Positions 8,824-17,997 of a DNA stretch of 64,000 nucleotides are shown piece after piece (within the stretch, counting starts at the first letter, position 1; each line of letters begins with the position of its first letter). Below the pieces are notes generated by a model. The model saw only the letters and a list, made by a program, of their open reading frames with translations. It searched no databases and was not told where the DNA came from. The position numbers and the translations under genes were made by a program. The stretch spans positions 3,671,001-3,735,000 of the forward strand of contig NZ_CP108093.1 in assembly GCF_036188265.1 (NCBI RefSeq), written 5' to 3'. This stretch comes from Streptomyces sp. NBC_00247. GTDB taxonomy: Bacteria > Actinomycetota > Actinomycetes > Streptomycetales > Streptomycetaceae.

Positions 8824-9827
8824 GCCGCCGCCTCCCGCACCCGTCGCGCCCCGGCCCGCTCCGCGCCCCCGCCGGCCACCTCGCCGCCGGTGCGCGCGAT
8901 CTCCAGGAACGCCTCCTCCAGCGACCCGGACCGGGCATCGAGCCCGTCGAGGCTCACGCCCTCTCCGGCGGCCCAGCCGAGAAGCGCGTGCAGCGATTGC
9001 TGGAGAGCGCGGGTACGGATCTCCACCTGCCGCCCCTCCGCCGTCGCTCCCGGACCGTGCCGGTCCACCGGCAGCCGGTCGACGGTGACCCCCTCGGGCA
9101 ACCGGAACCGGATGCGGGCCGGCCGGCCGGCCGTCACCTCGGCCGTCGTCCCGGAAGCCACGATCCGTCCCCCGTGCATGATCGCCAGCCGGTCCGCGAG
9201 AGCCTCGGCCTCCTCCAGGTGATGCGTGGTCAGCAACACGGTCGTACCACCGTTCCGGAGACTCCTGACGAGCTCCCAGGTGTCCCGTCGGCCCTCGGCG
9301 TCGAGCCCGGTCGTCGGCTCGTCCAGGAAGAGGACCTCCGGGCGGGCGACGAGGGCCAGCCCCAGATCGAGCCGCCGCCGCTCGCCGCCCGAGAGCTGCT
9401 TGATCCGGACCCGGGCCCGGCCGGCCAGGCCCACCAGCTCCAGCACCTCCCCGGCGGGCCGGGCGCCGGTGGTGCACGCGGCCCACATCCGTACGGTCTC
9501 GGCCACCGTCAGGTCGGAGGGGAAGCCGCCCTCCTGGAGCATCACCCCGGTCCGGGACCTGACGGCGGCCCGCTCGCGGTACGGGTCGTGGCCGAGGACG
9601 CGTACGGTCCCGGCGTCCGGCACCGTGAGCCCTTCCAGCAGTTCCACCGTGGAGGTCTTTCCGGCACCGTTCGTGCCGTGCAGCGCGAAGAGCTCGCCGC
9701 GCTGCACGGAGAAGGAGATCCCGGAGACCGCTTCGAAGCCGCCCGCGTACACCCGCCGCACCGCGCGTGCCTCGATCACCGCCGTAGGGGAGGGGGTTGG
9801 CTCGCCGTCACGCTCGTCTCTGGTCAT
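8820..9827 (-). CDS. ABC transporter ATP-binding protein, DrrA-like
   Basis: 335 residues. Walker A GTNGAGKTST, signature LSGGERRR, Walker B EVLFLDEPTTGLD, switch histidine in LLTTHHLEEAEALADR, followed by the C-terminal extension common in DrrA-type exporters. ATG 9827 was chosen because the protein match begins a few residues later; an upstream in-frame ATG at 9983 would extend into sequence that looks intergenic. First gene of the four-gene operon; the presumed promoter and the 16-bp inverted repeat at 9885-9900 lie just upstream. Confidence 0.93.
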   Translation of the reverse strand: MTRDERDGEPTPSPTAVIEARAVRRVYAGGFEAVSGISFSVQRGELFALHGTNGAGKTSTVELLEGLTVPDAGTVRVLGHDPYRERAAVRSRTGVMLQEGGFPSDLTVAETVRMWAACTTGARPAGEVLELVGLAGRARVRIKQLSGGERRRLDLGLALVARPEVLFLDEPTTGLDAEGRRDTWELVRSLRNGGTTVLLTTHHLEEAEALADRLAIMHGGRIVASGTTAEVTAGRPARIRFRLPEGVTVDRLPVDRHGPGATAEGRQVEIRTRALQQSLHALLGWAAGEGVSLDGLDARSGSLEEAFLEIARTGGEVAGGGAERAGARRVREAAA

Positions 9828-9884
9828 GCACCCCAGACTGGCCGGGGCCGGGACCCGGCGGCAGTGCGAGCCGTCACCACTTCG

Positions 9885-9900
9885 CATGACATCCGTCATG
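9885..9900. promoter_or_regulatory. Inverted repeat CATGAC-N4-GTCATG, operator candidate
   Basis: Perfect 6-bp arms separated by ATCC, 58-73 bp upstream of the ATPase start. The spacing and position suit a LuxR-type response regulator dimer autoregulating the operon. No experimental support. Confidence 0.5.
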
Positions 9901-10007
9901 ACCGCCCGGCGCGGAGTCCGGACCAGCGGCGCCGGCGTGCGCAGGAAAACCCCGCACGGGAAGCGCGTACGAGAAGCCCGCACGGGAAGCGCGTGGAGCG
10001 CGCACGA

Positions 10008-10041
10008 GAAAGACCCCGGTCGAAATCGACCGGGGTCTTTC
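10008..10041 (-). terminator. Terminator hairpin of second tRNA-Gly(GCC)
   Basis: GAAAGACCCCGGTCG pairs with CGACCGGGGTCTTTC around AAAT, immediately 3' of the minus-strand tRNA. A run of T on the plus strand follows, so it may act on both strands. Confidence 0.8.
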
Positions 10042-10044
10042 TTT

Positions 10045-10120
10045 TGGAGCGGACGACCAGGTTCGAACTGGCGACCTCAACCTTGGCAAGGTTGCGCTCT
10101 ACCAACTGAGCTACGTCCGC
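10045..10120 (-). tRNA. tRNA-Gly (anticodon GCC), second copy
   Basis: Cloverleaf from 10120 to 10048: acceptor GCGGACG/CGTCCGC, anticodon arm CAACC-TTGCCAA-GGTTG, T loop TTCGAAC, with CCA encoded at 10045-10047. D arm and anticodon arm match the copy at 5892-5967. Confidence 0.96.
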
Positions 10121-10199
10121 ATTGCCTCCGCTCGGCTTTCACCGGGCGGCGCATTCATCACTCTACCCGATCCACCGGAGTGGTCGGAAAGCGATGCAG

Positions 10200-10271
10200 A
10201 GCGGGTGACAGGAATCGCACACTGCGCCTCCCCCCTGGAAGGGGGGTGTTCTACTACTGAACTACACCCGC
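10200..10271 (-). tRNA. tRNA-Gly (anticodon TCC)
   Basis: Minus-strand cloverleaf from 10271: acceptor GCGGGTG/CACCCGC, D arm TTCAGTAGTAGAA, anticodon arm with loop CTTCCAG (UCC), T loop TTCCTGT-like region ATTCC. No encoded CCA. It reads the GGA/GGG codons, complementing the two GCC copies beside it. Confidence 0.92.
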
Positions 10272-10396
10272 ACGCTGCTGTGGTTGGGGCCTTTCGGCCT
10301 TGCCCCTTGGCGTGATCCAGACTCTATCCGAACTGCGGGGGTGCAGCGCAAGTCGGCTCCCTGGCGGATGTCGCGGCGGACTTCCCGCGCGGGCCG

Positions 10397-10424
10397 TCCC
10401 CGAGGGCCGGTGCCGGCCCCGGGG
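10397..10424 (-). terminator. Hairpin after the lsr2-like gene
   Basis: CCCCGAGGGCCGG pairs with CCGGCCCCGGGG (one bulge) 25-50 nt downstream of the stop codon at 10449. No T-tract, as is common in Streptomyces. Confidence 0.45.
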
Positions 10425-10448
10425 CGGCCCCGAAAGGCTGTCCCGCCC

Positions 10449-10784
10449 TCAACTCGCTTGTTCGAACGCCTCGTAGACCTTCTTGGGGATGCGTCCCCGG
10501 GCCGGCACCGCCATCTGGTGCGACCGCGCCCAGGCGCGGACGGCCGCCGGGTCGGGGGCGAGGGAGGTGTGGTGGTAGGAAACGGGAGTCTTGCCGCGTT
10601 TCCCGGTATTTGTCTGCTTTCGACCGGCTGCCATGTACGGAGCCAGGGTCCTCCGCAGTTTTTTCGCGTTGACGGGATTGAGGTCGATCTCGTAGGACTT
10701 CCCGTCGATGGCGAAAGTGACCGTTTCTGCCGCCTGCCCCCCGTCGATGTCGTCGGAGAGCGTGACCACTACGCGCTGCGCCAC
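10449..10784 (-). CDS. lsrL: Lsr2-family nucleoid-associated protein (LsrL type)
   Basis: 111 residues, the usual Lsr2 length. N-terminal dimerisation domain ([16 protein letters not shown], then [15 protein letters not shown]), a linker rich in Lys/Arg/Thr, and the C-terminal DNA-binding domain with [10 protein letters not shown] and the minor-groove hook [13 protein letters not shown]. Lsr2 proteins are H-NS analogues that coat AT-rich, often acquired DNA and silence it. Streptomyces has two paralogues; the one divergent from purS is the LsrL type, which the position here matches. Monocistronic; the 517-nt divergent region to purS probably holds both promoters. Confidence 0.9.
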   Translation of the reverse strand: MAQRVVVTLSDDIDGGQAAETVTFAIDGKSYEIDLNPVNAKKLRRTLAPYMAAGRKQTNTGKRGKTPVSYHHTSLAPDPAAVRAWARSHQMAVPARGRIPKKVYEAFEQAS

Positions 10785-11301
10785 GGATATCGGTCCTTTC
10801 CTGACGGCTCCCGCGCATCTGACGTGCGCGGACGCCGGCCTTCCGGCTGCCTGTTCTTTACGGTCGGATCAGGCCGGACTCGCGGGCTCCGGCCCGGTCC
10901 TCGGGTCCTGTGTCGGGTCCCGGGCCAGGCTCGCGGTGTCGTGCGACTCCGCCTCCGGCGTCGACGTCGGCGACATCGCTCACTGATCCGGCCCAGAAGT
11001 TCCTACAGGCTCCGGGCATCGGTGTTCCGGTGTTCCATGAGCCGTTTGCTTTCCCTGGTAATCATTTGTACAGCGGTGGTACGGCATTGTGAAGCCCGCG
11101 CAATTGTTTCGCGTGTCCGTCCGCAATCGATCCGGATTTTTTCCCGGAGTTTTCCCCGGAACGGTGGCGATCGATATCGGCGCGTGATCTCCAGATCCGT
11201 GTCTACCCGCGTAGAAATTTCCGCCAGGTACGCTGGCAGGACCCGCGGGGGTCTGGGGAACCCCCCGGAGACCCAGCCGCACCACACCATTGGGAGTGCC
11301 A
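10785..11301. other. Divergent intergenic region, lsrL / purSQL promoters
   Basis: Relatively AT-rich for this genome between 11040 and 11220. It contains an inverted repeat TCTAC-CCGC-GTAGA at 11202-11215, directly upstream of purS, and a G-rich foldback around 11240-11275 (GGGGGTCTGGGGAACCCCCC). No gene is seen. Confidence 0.5.
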
Positions 11302-11562
11302 GTGGCACGCGTCGTAGTCGACGTCATGCTCAAGCCGGAGATCCTCGACCCGCAGGGACAGGCGGTGCAGCGCGCACTGCCCCGTCTCGGCTTCGAGGGA
11401 ATCGCCGACGTACGCCAGGGGAAGCGTTTCGAGCTTCAGGTCGAAGGGCCGGTCGACGACGCCGCCCTGGCCCGGATCAACGAACTCGCCGAGACCTTCC
11501 TCGCGAACACCGTCATCGAGGACTTCGTCGTGAAGGTGGAGTCCGAGGAGGCCGCGAAGTGA
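11302..11562 (+). CDS. purS: Phosphoribosylformylglycinamidine synthase subunit PurS
   Basis: 86 residues from GTG 11302 (GGGAG six nt upstream). Small ferredoxin-like dimer that bridges PurL and PurQ in FGAM synthase: [31 protein letters not shown], and [12 protein letters not shown]. Its stop overlaps the purQ start (GTGA), giving coupled, stoichiometric synthesis of the complex. Confidence 0.96.
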   Translation: MARVVVDVMLKPEILDPQGQAVQRALPRLGFEGIADVRQGKRFELQVEGPVDDAALARINELAETFLANTVIEDFVVKVESEEAAK

Positions 11563-12239
11563 CCGCTCGTATCGGCGTCGTCACTTTCCCCGGCACCCTC
11601 GACGACCAGGACGCGCTGCGCGCGGTCCGGGTCGCGGGGGCGGAGCCCGTATCGCTGTGGCACCGCGACAAGGACCTGCACCAGGTCGACGCGGTCGTCC
11701 TCGCGGGCGGGTTCTCCTACGGCGATTACCTGCGGGCCGGAGCCATCTCCCGCTTCTCGCCGGTGATGGAGACCATCATCGAGCAGGCGAAGGCGGGCAT
11801 GCCGGTCCTCGGCATCTGCAACGGCTTCCAGATCCTGACCGAGGCGCACCTGCTGCCCGGCGCGATGCTGCGCAACAACCACCTCCACTTCATCTGCCGC
11901 GACCAGAAGCTGCGGGTGGAGAACACGGGGACGGCCTGGACCGCGGACTACGCGGACGGCCAGGAGATCTCCGTACCGCTGAAGAACATGGACGGCCGGT
12001 ACACCGCCGACGAGCGCACGCTCGACGAGCTGGAGGCCGAGGGCCGCGTCGCGTTCCGCTACGTCGACGTGAACCCCAACGGCTCGCTCCGTGACATCGC
12101 CGGCATCTCCAACGCCGCCGGCAACGTCGTGGGCCTCATGCCGCACCCCGAGCACGCGGTCGAGCCGCTGATCGGCACCGGCGGCACGGACGGCCTCGGT
12201 TTCTTCACCTCGATCATCAAGAAGCTGGTCAACGCATGA
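11559..12239 (+). CDS. purQ: Phosphoribosylformylglycinamidine synthase, glutaminase subunit PurQ
   Basis: 226 residues. Class I glutamine amidotransferase supplying ammonia to PurL. Visible: [29 protein letters not shown], nucleophile elbow [11 protein letters not shown] (catalytic Cys), and the His/Glu pair in [14 protein letters not shown] start overlaps purS; its stop overlaps the purL ATG (ATGA). Middle gene of the purSQL operon. Confidence 0.98.
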   Translation: MTARIGVVTFPGTLDDQDALRAVRVAGAEPVSLWHRDKDLHQVDAVVLAGGFSYGDYLRAGAISRFSPVMETIIEQAKAGMPVLGICNGFQILTEAHLLPGAMLRNNHLHFICRDQKLRVENTGTAWTADYADGQEISVPLKNMDGRYTADERTLDELEAEGRVAFRYVDVNPNGSLRDIAGISNAAGNVVGLMPHPEHAVEPLIGTGGTDGLGFFTSIIKKLVNA

Positions 12240-14485
12240 GCCTGGATACGGTCAAGCACGCGGCCGAGACCCCGGACGCCGGGCAGCCCTGGAAGGAACT
12301 CGGCCTCAAGGAGGACGAGTACGCCCGCATCCGCGAGATCCTGGGCCGCCGTCCCACCGGTGCCGAGCTCGCCATGTACTCCGTGATGTGGTCCGAGCAC
12401 TGCTCCTACAAGAGCAGCAAGGTCCACCTCAAGCAGTTCGGCGAGAAGGTCCCGGCCAACGACGCGATGCTCGTCGGCATCGGCGAGAACGCCGGTGTGG
12501 TCGACGTCGGCCAGGGCTACGCGGTCACCTTCAAGGTCGAGTCGCACAACCACCCCTCGTACATCGAGCCCTACCAGGGTGCGGCGACCGGCGTCGGCGG
12601 CATCGTCCGCGACATCCTCGCCATGGGGGCCCGCCCGATCGCGGTCGTCGACCCGCTGCGCTTCGGCGCGGCCGACCACCCCGACACCAAGCGCGTCCTG
12701 CCGGGCGTCGTCGCGGGCATCGGCGGCTACGGCAACTGCCTCGGCCTGCCGAACATCGGCGGCGAGGTCGTCTTCGACGCCTGCTACCAGGGCAACCCGC
12801 TCGTCAACGCCGGCTGCATCGGCGTGATGAAGCACGAGGACATCCACCTCGCGCAGGCTTCCGGACCCGGCAACAAGGTCATCCTCTACGGTGCCCGCAC
12901 CGGCGGCGACGGCATCGGCGGCGTCTCGGTCCTCGCGTCCGAGACCTTCGAGTCGACCGGTCCCGCGAAGCGCCCGGCCGTCCAGGTCGGCGACCCGTTC
13001 CAGGAGAAGCTCCTCATCGAGTGCACCCTGGAGATCTTCAAGGAGAAGCTCGTCGCGGGCATCCAGGACCTCGGCGGCGCCGGGCTCTCCTGCGCCACGT
13101 CCGAGCTGGCCTCCGCCGGTTCCGGCGGCATGCGCGTCGAGCTGGACACCGTGCCGCTGCGCGACTCCTCCCTCTCGCCCGAGGAAATCCTCATGAGCGA
13201 GTCGCAGGAGCGCATGTGCGCGATCGTCGAGCCGCAGCACGTGGACCGCTTCCTGGAGATCTGCGAGAAGTGGGACGTCATCGCCACCGTCATCGGTGAG
13301 GTGACCGAGGGCTCCCAGCTGGAGATCTTCTGGCACGGCGAGCAGATCGTGGACGTTCCGCCGCGGTCCGTCGCCCACGAGGGCCCGACCTACCACCGCC
13401 CGTTCGCCCGGCCCGAGTGGCAGGACGCCCTCCAGGCCGACGACGCCGGCAAGCTGGCCCGCCCGGCGAACGGCGACGAGCTGCGCGCGCAGGTGCTCCA
13501 GCTCGTCTCCTCGCCGAACCAGGCGTCGAAGTCGTGGATCACGGACCAGTACGACCGGTTCGTGCAGGGCAACACCGTGCTCGCGATGCCCGAGGACGCC
13601 GGCATGGTCCGCATCGACGAGGAGACCAACCTCGGCGTGGCCATGGCGACCGACGGCAACGGCCGTTACGCGAAGCTCGACCCCTACACCGGTGCGCAGC
13701 TCGCGCTGGCGGAGTCGTACCGCAACGTCGCCGCTTCCGGTGCCAAGCCGCTCGCGATCTCGGACTGCCTGAACTTCGGTTCGCCCGAGGACCCGGACGT
13801 CATGTGGCAGTTCGCCGAGGCCACCCGCGGTCTCGCGGACGGCTGCCTGGAGCTGGGCACCCCGGTCACCGGCGGCAACGTCTCGCTGTACAACCAGACC
13901 GGTGACACCGCGATCCACCCGACGCCGGTCGTGGCCGTGCTCGGTGTGATCGACGACGTCAACCGGCGTACGCCGGTCGCGTTCGCGCAGGAGGGGCAGC
14001 TGCTCTACCTGCTCGGCGACACGCACGAGGAGTTCGGCGGCTCGGCCTGGTCCGAGGTCGTCCACCAGCACCTCGGCGGGATGCCGCCCAAGGTCGACCT
14101 GGGCCGCGAGAAGCTGCTCGGCGAGATCCTGATCTCGGCCTCGCGGGACGGCATGATCGACGCCGCGCACGACCTGTCCGACGGCGGTCTCGTCCAGGCG
14201 GTCACCGAGTCCTGCCTGCGCGGCGGGCAGGGTGCCCGGCTGGTCGTCCCGGACGGTCTGGACGCGTTCACCTTCCTCTTCTCCGAGTCGGCGGGGCGCG
14301 CGGTCGTCTCGGTGCCGCGCAGCGAGGAGCTCCGCTTCAACGACATGTGCGGGGCGCGGGGTCTGCCCGTCACCCGGATCGGTGTCGTGGACGGTGACGA
14401 GATCGAGGTCCAGGGCGAGTTCAGCATCCCGCTGAGCGAGCTGCGGACCGCCCACGAGGGAACGATTCCGGCGCTCCTCGCCTGA
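12236..14485 (+). CDS. purL: Phosphoribosylformylglycinamidine synthase subunit PurL (small type)
   Basis: 749 residues, the length of the small, PurS/PurQ-dependent PurL. Converts FGAR to FGAM with ATP and ammonia from PurQ. Landmarks: [17 protein letters not shown], the ATP/Mg region [51 protein letters not shown], and the second half with [26 protein letters not shown] and DLSDGGL. Last gene of purSQL; a hairpin follows at 14516-14545. Confidence 0.98.
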   Translation: MSLDTVKHAAETPDAGQPWKELGLKEDEYARIREILGRRPTGAELAMYSVMWSEHCSYKSSKVHLKQFGEKVPANDAMLVGIGENAGVVDVGQGYAVTFKVESHNHPSYIEPYQGAATGVGGIVRDILAMGARPIAVVDPLRFGAADHPDTKRVLPGVVAGIGGYGNCLGLPNIGGEVVFDACYQGNPLVNAGCIGVMKHEDIHLAQASGPGNKVILYGARTGGDGIGGVSVLASETFESTGPAKRPAVQVGDPFQEKLLIECTLEIFKEKLVAGIQDLGGAGLSCATSELASAGSGGMRVELDTVPLRDSSLSPEEILMSESQERMCAIVEPQHVDRFLEICEKWDVIATVIGEVTEGSQLEIFWHGEQIVDVPPRSVAHEGPTYHRPFARPEWQDALQADDAGKLARPANGDELRAQVLQLVSSPNQASKSWITDQYDRFVQGNTVLAMPEDAGMVRIDEETNLGVAMATDGNGRYAKLDPYTGAQLALAESYRNVAASGAKPLAISDCLNFGSPEDPDVMWQFAEATRGLADGCLELGTPVTGGNVSLYNQTGDTAIHPTPVVAVLGVIDDVNRRTPVAFAQEGQLLYLLGDTHEEFGGSAWSEVVHQHLGGMPPKVDLGREKLLGEILISASRDGMIDAAHDLSDGGLVQAVTESCLRGGQGARLVVPDGLDAFTFLFSESAGRAVVSVPRSEELRFNDMCGARGLPVTRIGVVDGDEIEVQGEFSIPLSELRTAHEGTIPALLA

Positions 14486-14515
14486 GCCCTCCCCGCCGGC
14501 GCACGCCATGCCGAT

Positions 14516-14545
14516 GCCCCCCGTCCGGTCCGCCGGGCGGGGGGC
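14516..14545 (+). terminator. Terminator hairpin after purL
   Basis: GCCCCCCG pairs with CGGGGGGC around a GC-rich loop 30 nt after the purL stop, followed by GTCGTGCTGTT. Confidence 0.6.
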
Positions 14546-14781
14546 GTCGTGCTGTTCCCGACGGTCAGCGCAGCAGCGCCGCCCGGACCGTCCACAGGCC
14601 GTGTCGGTGGAGAGGGTGGCGACCGTGCGGGGCTTCGCGCTGCTGGAGGCCGGTCTCGGCGGGTTCGCGGCCCGGCGGTGAGCGCGGGCGATCCGGCGGT
14701 CCCGGGCGCCGGTGGCCGCCGGCCCCCGGGGTGCCGGAGGGCCGGGGCGAGGCGCCCGCCGGGAGCCGTACGCTCGACGGC

Positions 14782-15582
14782 ATGCCGCCGACCCGCAAGC
14801 GCGCCCGCCGCTACGACCCCGACCGCACCCGTACCGCCGTACTGGCGCAGTTCGCGCAGGTCGGGCGGGCGGTCGCGGGGCTGACCCCCGACCAGCTCGC
14901 ACGGCCCACGCGGCTCGGCGACTGGACCGTGCGCGAGCTGGCCGTCCACCTGGCGACGGGCCTCTCGGTCGTCTGCCGGAACCTGGAGCTGCCGGAGCCG
15001 CGCGGCGGGAAGCCGGAACTGACCCCGGTGGAGTGGCCCTTCACGACGGCGGGGCGGGCGGGCGCCATCGACGAGGACACCCGTGCGCTCGCCGCCGCCC
15101 ATCCCGATCCGGCCGCCCTGTACGAGGAGGTGACGGCCCGCTTCGAGGCGGTGGTGGTACCGGCCCCGGCCGACCGTCTGCTGCCGACCCGGGCCGGCTC
15201 GATGCTGCTGGGCGACTACCTGGTCACCCGGACCGTCGAACTGATCGCGCACACGGACGACCTCAACGCGGCGACCGGCCTGGACATCCCGTACGACCGG
15301 CAGGCCCTGGCCGCCGCCACCCGGCTGCTCGCGGACGCCCTCGCCGAACGGGCACCCGGCGGTTCGGTGGAGGTACGCGTTCCGCCGTTCGCGGTGGTCC
15401 AGTGCATCGGCGGCCCCCAGCACACGCGCGGCACGCCCCCCAACGTCGTGGAGACCGACCCGCTCACCTGGATCCGGCTGGCGACCGGGCGGGCCGGCTG
15501 GTCCGAGGAGCGGGAGGCGGCGCGGGTCTCGGCGAGCGGGGAGCGGGCCGACCTCACGGGGCTGCTGCCGCTCATGAGGTGA
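14782..15582 (+). CDS. Mycothiol-dependent maleylpyruvate isomerase family / sterol-carrier-like protein
   Basis: 266 residues from ATG 14782. The N-terminal half is a DinB-like four-helix domain with the metal-ligand pattern of the MDMPI family: TVRELAVHLATG (His) and RTVELIAHTDDLNAATG (Glu and His). The C-terminal half is a small sterol-carrier-like domain (VPPFAVVQCIGGPQHTRGTPPNVVE, DPLTWIRLATG). Such proteins use mycothiol as cofactor or detoxify electrophiles; the natural substrate here is unknown. Convergent with the sulfatase; commonly found after purL in Streptomyces. Confidence 0.8.
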   Translation: MPPTRKRARRYDPDRTRTAVLAQFAQVGRAVAGLTPDQLARPTRLGDWTVRELAVHLATGLSVVCRNLELPEPRGGKPELTPVEWPFTTAGRAGAIDEDTRALAAAHPDPAALYEEVTARFEAVVVPAPADRLLPTRAGSMLLGDYLVTRTVELIAHTDDLNAATGLDIPYDRQALAAATRLLADALAERAPGGSVEVRVPPFAVVQCIGGPQHTRGTPPNVVETDPLTWIRLATGRAGWSEEREAARVSASGERADLTGLLPLMR

Positions 15583-15678
15583 GGCGCCGGGGCGGTGAGG
15601 CGCCGGCACACGGACGCGGGGCGCCGCGGGCCGGAGCGTCCCGCCGACCGTCGTCAGGAGCGGGCGGCGGGACGGGTC

Positions 15679-17139
15679 TCACGCCGGGTACGGCAGCAGC
15701 TCCGCGTCGGTCCGCTCCCAGAACGCCCGCAGCTCCGCCAGCAACTCCGGCTCCTCGGCAGCCCGGTTCGCCTGCTCCCGCTGGTCCTCGCGCAGGTTGA
15801 AGAGCTGGTCGCCGCCGGTCTTGCCCCGGTAGTACTTCCAGTCGCCCCGGCGCACCGCGCGCTCGCCGCGCACCCGCCAGAACAGCTCGCGCTCCGGCAC
15901 CTCCTCGCCCCGCAGCAGATAGCCGCCGAGGCTGGTGCCGTCCAGCGGGTACGCCGGGGCCGGGCGGGCGCCCGCGATCTCCAGCAGCGTCGCCGTCCAG
16001 TCCGGCGAGAAGACCGGCAGGTCACTGACCTGGCCCGCGTCGATGCGGGCAGGCCAGCGCAGTACGGCCGGAACCCGGATGCCGCCCTCCTGGAGCGAGC
16101 TCTTGTTGCCGGAGAGGGGCCACTGGTAGGAGAAGCGCTCGCCGCCGTTGTCACTGGCGAAGAAGACGAGGGTGTCCTCCTCCTGCCCGGACTTCCTCAG
16201 CGCGTCGAGCACCTTGCCGACCGAACGGTCGAGGTCCTCGACCATCTCCTTGTACTTCTCCACCGATCCGCCGTCGTTGTGGAAGAGGGCGGCGATGTCG
16301 CCCGACTTGATCTTCCGGACGACCTCGGCGCTCTCCTCGGTGTCGCCGTCCGCGATCCACGGCCAGTGCGGGGTCGTGAAGTTGAGGTTCAGCAGCCACG
16401 GCTTGTCGTGGTCGCGCTGGACGTACTCGCTCGCCCGCTCGGTGAGGATGCGCGTGTAGTAGCGGAGGTCCTTGTACTCGGCGTCGCCCTCGTAGAGGTC
16501 GTACTCGCCGCCGAGGCCGAGCTTGGAGTAGTACTCCAGCGCGCCGCCGAAGTTGCCGAAGAACTCGTCCCAGCCCGACTTGGTGGGGCTGTAGTCCGGC
16601 AGGTAACCGCAGTGCCACTTGCCGATGAGGGCGGTGGCGTACCCGGTGCCGCGCAGCAGCGAGGCGAGCGTCGGGTGCGTCGGCTCCAGGCCCACCGACC
16701 GGTCCGCGATCGGCTCGGCGAGCCCGCCCTCGGTGCGCCCCGGGTAACGGCCGGTGTAGAGGCTGAAGCGGGTGGGCGAGCAGGTGGCGGAGCCGGAGTA
16801 CGCGTCGGTGAACCGCACGCCCTGGCGGCCGAGGCGGTCCAGGTGGGGCGTCTTGATGTGCGGGGCGCCGTACGAGGAGAGGTCGGCCCAGCCCAGGTCG
16901 TCACCCAGGATGAAGAGGATGTTGGGGCGGCGGGAGTGCTTGCCGCGCGCCGCCCGGAAGGGCTTCTCCCGCGCCTCGGGCTTCTGCGGAGCGGCGGCCG
17001 GGGCGGCGGACGCGGGTCCGGCCGACAGGCCCACGGCCGCGGTGGCGGCGGTCGCGCCGGCGGCGGTGGTGAAGGCCCGGCGCGAGAACGAGCCGGACGG
17101 CTCGGCGGGGCGGGGATGCGGATTCTGGGCGGAAGACAT
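15679..17139 (-). CDS. Tat-exported sulfatase (formylglycine type)
   Basis: 486 residues from ATG 17139 (GGAG just upstream). N-terminal twin-arginine signal SRRAFTTAAG followed by an Ala-rich hydrophobic stretch. Sulfatase signature with the cysteine converted to formylglycine: TCSPTRFSLYTGRYPGR; metal ligands in NILFILGDDLGWADL; LIGKWHCGYLPD; and FFASDNGGERF. Hydrolyses sulfate esters outside the cell, releasing sulfate for scavenging. No sulfatase-maturase gene lies in the window. A cysteine-type leader peptide at 17439-17531 on the same strand suggests control by sulfur supply. Substrate unknown. Confidence 0.92.
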   Translation of the reverse strand: MSSAQNPHPRPAEPSGSFSRRAFTTAAGATAATAAVGLSAGPASAAPAAAPQKPEAREKPFRAARGKHSRRPNILFILGDDLGWADLSSYGAPHIKTPHLDRLGRQGVRFTDAYSGSATCSPTRFSLYTGRYPGRTEGGLAEPIADRSVGLEPTHPTLASLLRGTGYATALIGKWHCGYLPDYSPTKSGWDEFFGNFGGALEYYSKLGLGGEYDLYEGDAEYKDLRYYTRILTERASEYVQRDHDKPWLLNLNFTTPHWPWIADGDTEESAEVVRKIKSGDIAALFHNDGGSVEKYKEMVEDLDRSVGKVLDALRKSGQEEDTLVFFASDNGGERFSYQWPLSGNKSSLQEGGIRVPAVLRWPARIDAGQVSDLPVFSPDWTATLLEIAGARPAPAYPLDGTSLGGYLLRGEEVPERELFWRVRGERAVRRGDWKYYRGKTGGDQLFNLREDQREQANRAAEEPELLAELRAFWERTDAELLPYPA

Positions 17140-17438
17140 GGCGACTCCGGGCACGGGGTTCCCGCAGGGCGGCCGGATACGCCGAGGCGCACCCGGAGCC
17201 CTGCGGGGACGGACGGGGAAGCAGAGGGAAAGAGGCGGGGACACCGCGCCTGCACCGCACCGGCGCCGGACCGCGCCTGCACGGGACCGCACGGGGGACG
17301 CGGGAGGCACGGGCGGTCGCGGATCACCCGGTGGGCGGCCGGAAGGGAAGCGCGGCCGAGGGGGCGCGGCCGGGGACCCGCGACACGGCGCGGACGGCGG
17401 CCGGCGCGGCGGGCCCGGCCGATCAGGAGCTCAAGGGC

Positions 17439-17531
17439 TCAGGAGCAGCGACAGATGGCGCTCGCCAGGCGTCCCAGATCGACGTGACGGCGCTCCACGA
17501 GCGTGACCGAGAGATCACCGAGGGGCTGCAT
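17439..17531 (-). CDS. Short leader peptide with SAIC-type C-terminus (cysteine/sulfur attenuator)
   Basis: 30 codons on the minus strand, ATG at 17531, stop at 17439. The encoded peptide has the core ERRHVDLGRLASAIC and ends RCS: the hallmark (R-x-H-V-D-L ... S-A-I-C) of the putative leader peptides found in front of sulfur-assimilation genes in Streptomyces. Two of the last four codons are Cys. It lies 300 nt upstream of the sulfatase start on the same strand, with no other gene between. Inference: cysteine limitation stalls ribosomes at the Cys codons and changes expression of the sulfatase. Ribosome site weak (CCAGGGCC). Confidence 0.8.
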   Translation of the reverse strand: MQPLGDLSVTLVERRHVDLGRLASAICRCS

Positions 17532-17960
17532 GGCCCTGGAGCCTGCCGCTTGGTCGTGCCCGTGTCAACGATCGTCTCGCTCTACGGACTCGGGTACCGG
17601 TATCCGGACGAGGATCGCCGCTCGGGCCGTCGGCGGGGCCGCCGGAGTCCGCCGTCCGCCCCGCGCAGTGTGAGGCTCGACACGGAACGAGCGGTCGAAG
17701 GGCGCCTCCGGCCGCCCCCGGGCCCGCCTCACCCAGAGCAACGGAGGGGAGTGGGCCGCCGACGGGCGCGCCGCCCCCCGCACCGGCCCGGAGGGGCCGC
17801 AGTGCTGGGATCCGGCCGTTCCGCCCTTCGGCGGGCACCGCCCGGGGAGATGACGAAGATCACTCCCGGTGATCGAAAGGATCGTCCGGAAACGGACTTC
17901 CCGCTCCGCGTCCGCGCACGTCCGGGCGGCTCCCACCGCAGGTGCGGGACCCCCACCCAA

Positions 17961-17997
17961 TTCGGACCAGTGGTCGACCTCGCCTACACTCGGTGGC
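17961..17997 (+). promoter_or_regulatory. purF: purF promoter, probably giving leaderless mRNA
   Basis: TACACT (17985-17990) matches a sigma-70-type -10 and ends seven bases before the GTG start; TTCGGA (17961-17966) is a weak -35 at 18-bp spacing. There is no Shine-Dalgarno before the GTG. Confidence 0.55.

Larger units (their letters stand above)
17140..17997. other. Long intergenic region, sulfatase leader and purF promoter
   Basis: 858 nt between divergent sulfatase and purF. Besides the leader peptide (17439-17531) no protein gene is convincing. The part next to the sulfatase would be its ~300-nt untranslated leader. TACACT at 17985-17990 is seven bases before the purF GTG. Confidence 0.6.

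Noticed and set aside
14600..14680. Small frame between purL and the isomerase gene
   Set aside because: 26 codons, no ribosome site, follows the purL terminator; nothing recognisable.
12059..15609. Very long antisense frames opposite purL and the isomerase gene
   Set aside because: Purely shadows of strongly recognised genes on the plus strand; composition is Arg/Ala/Gly/Asp-rich without motifs.
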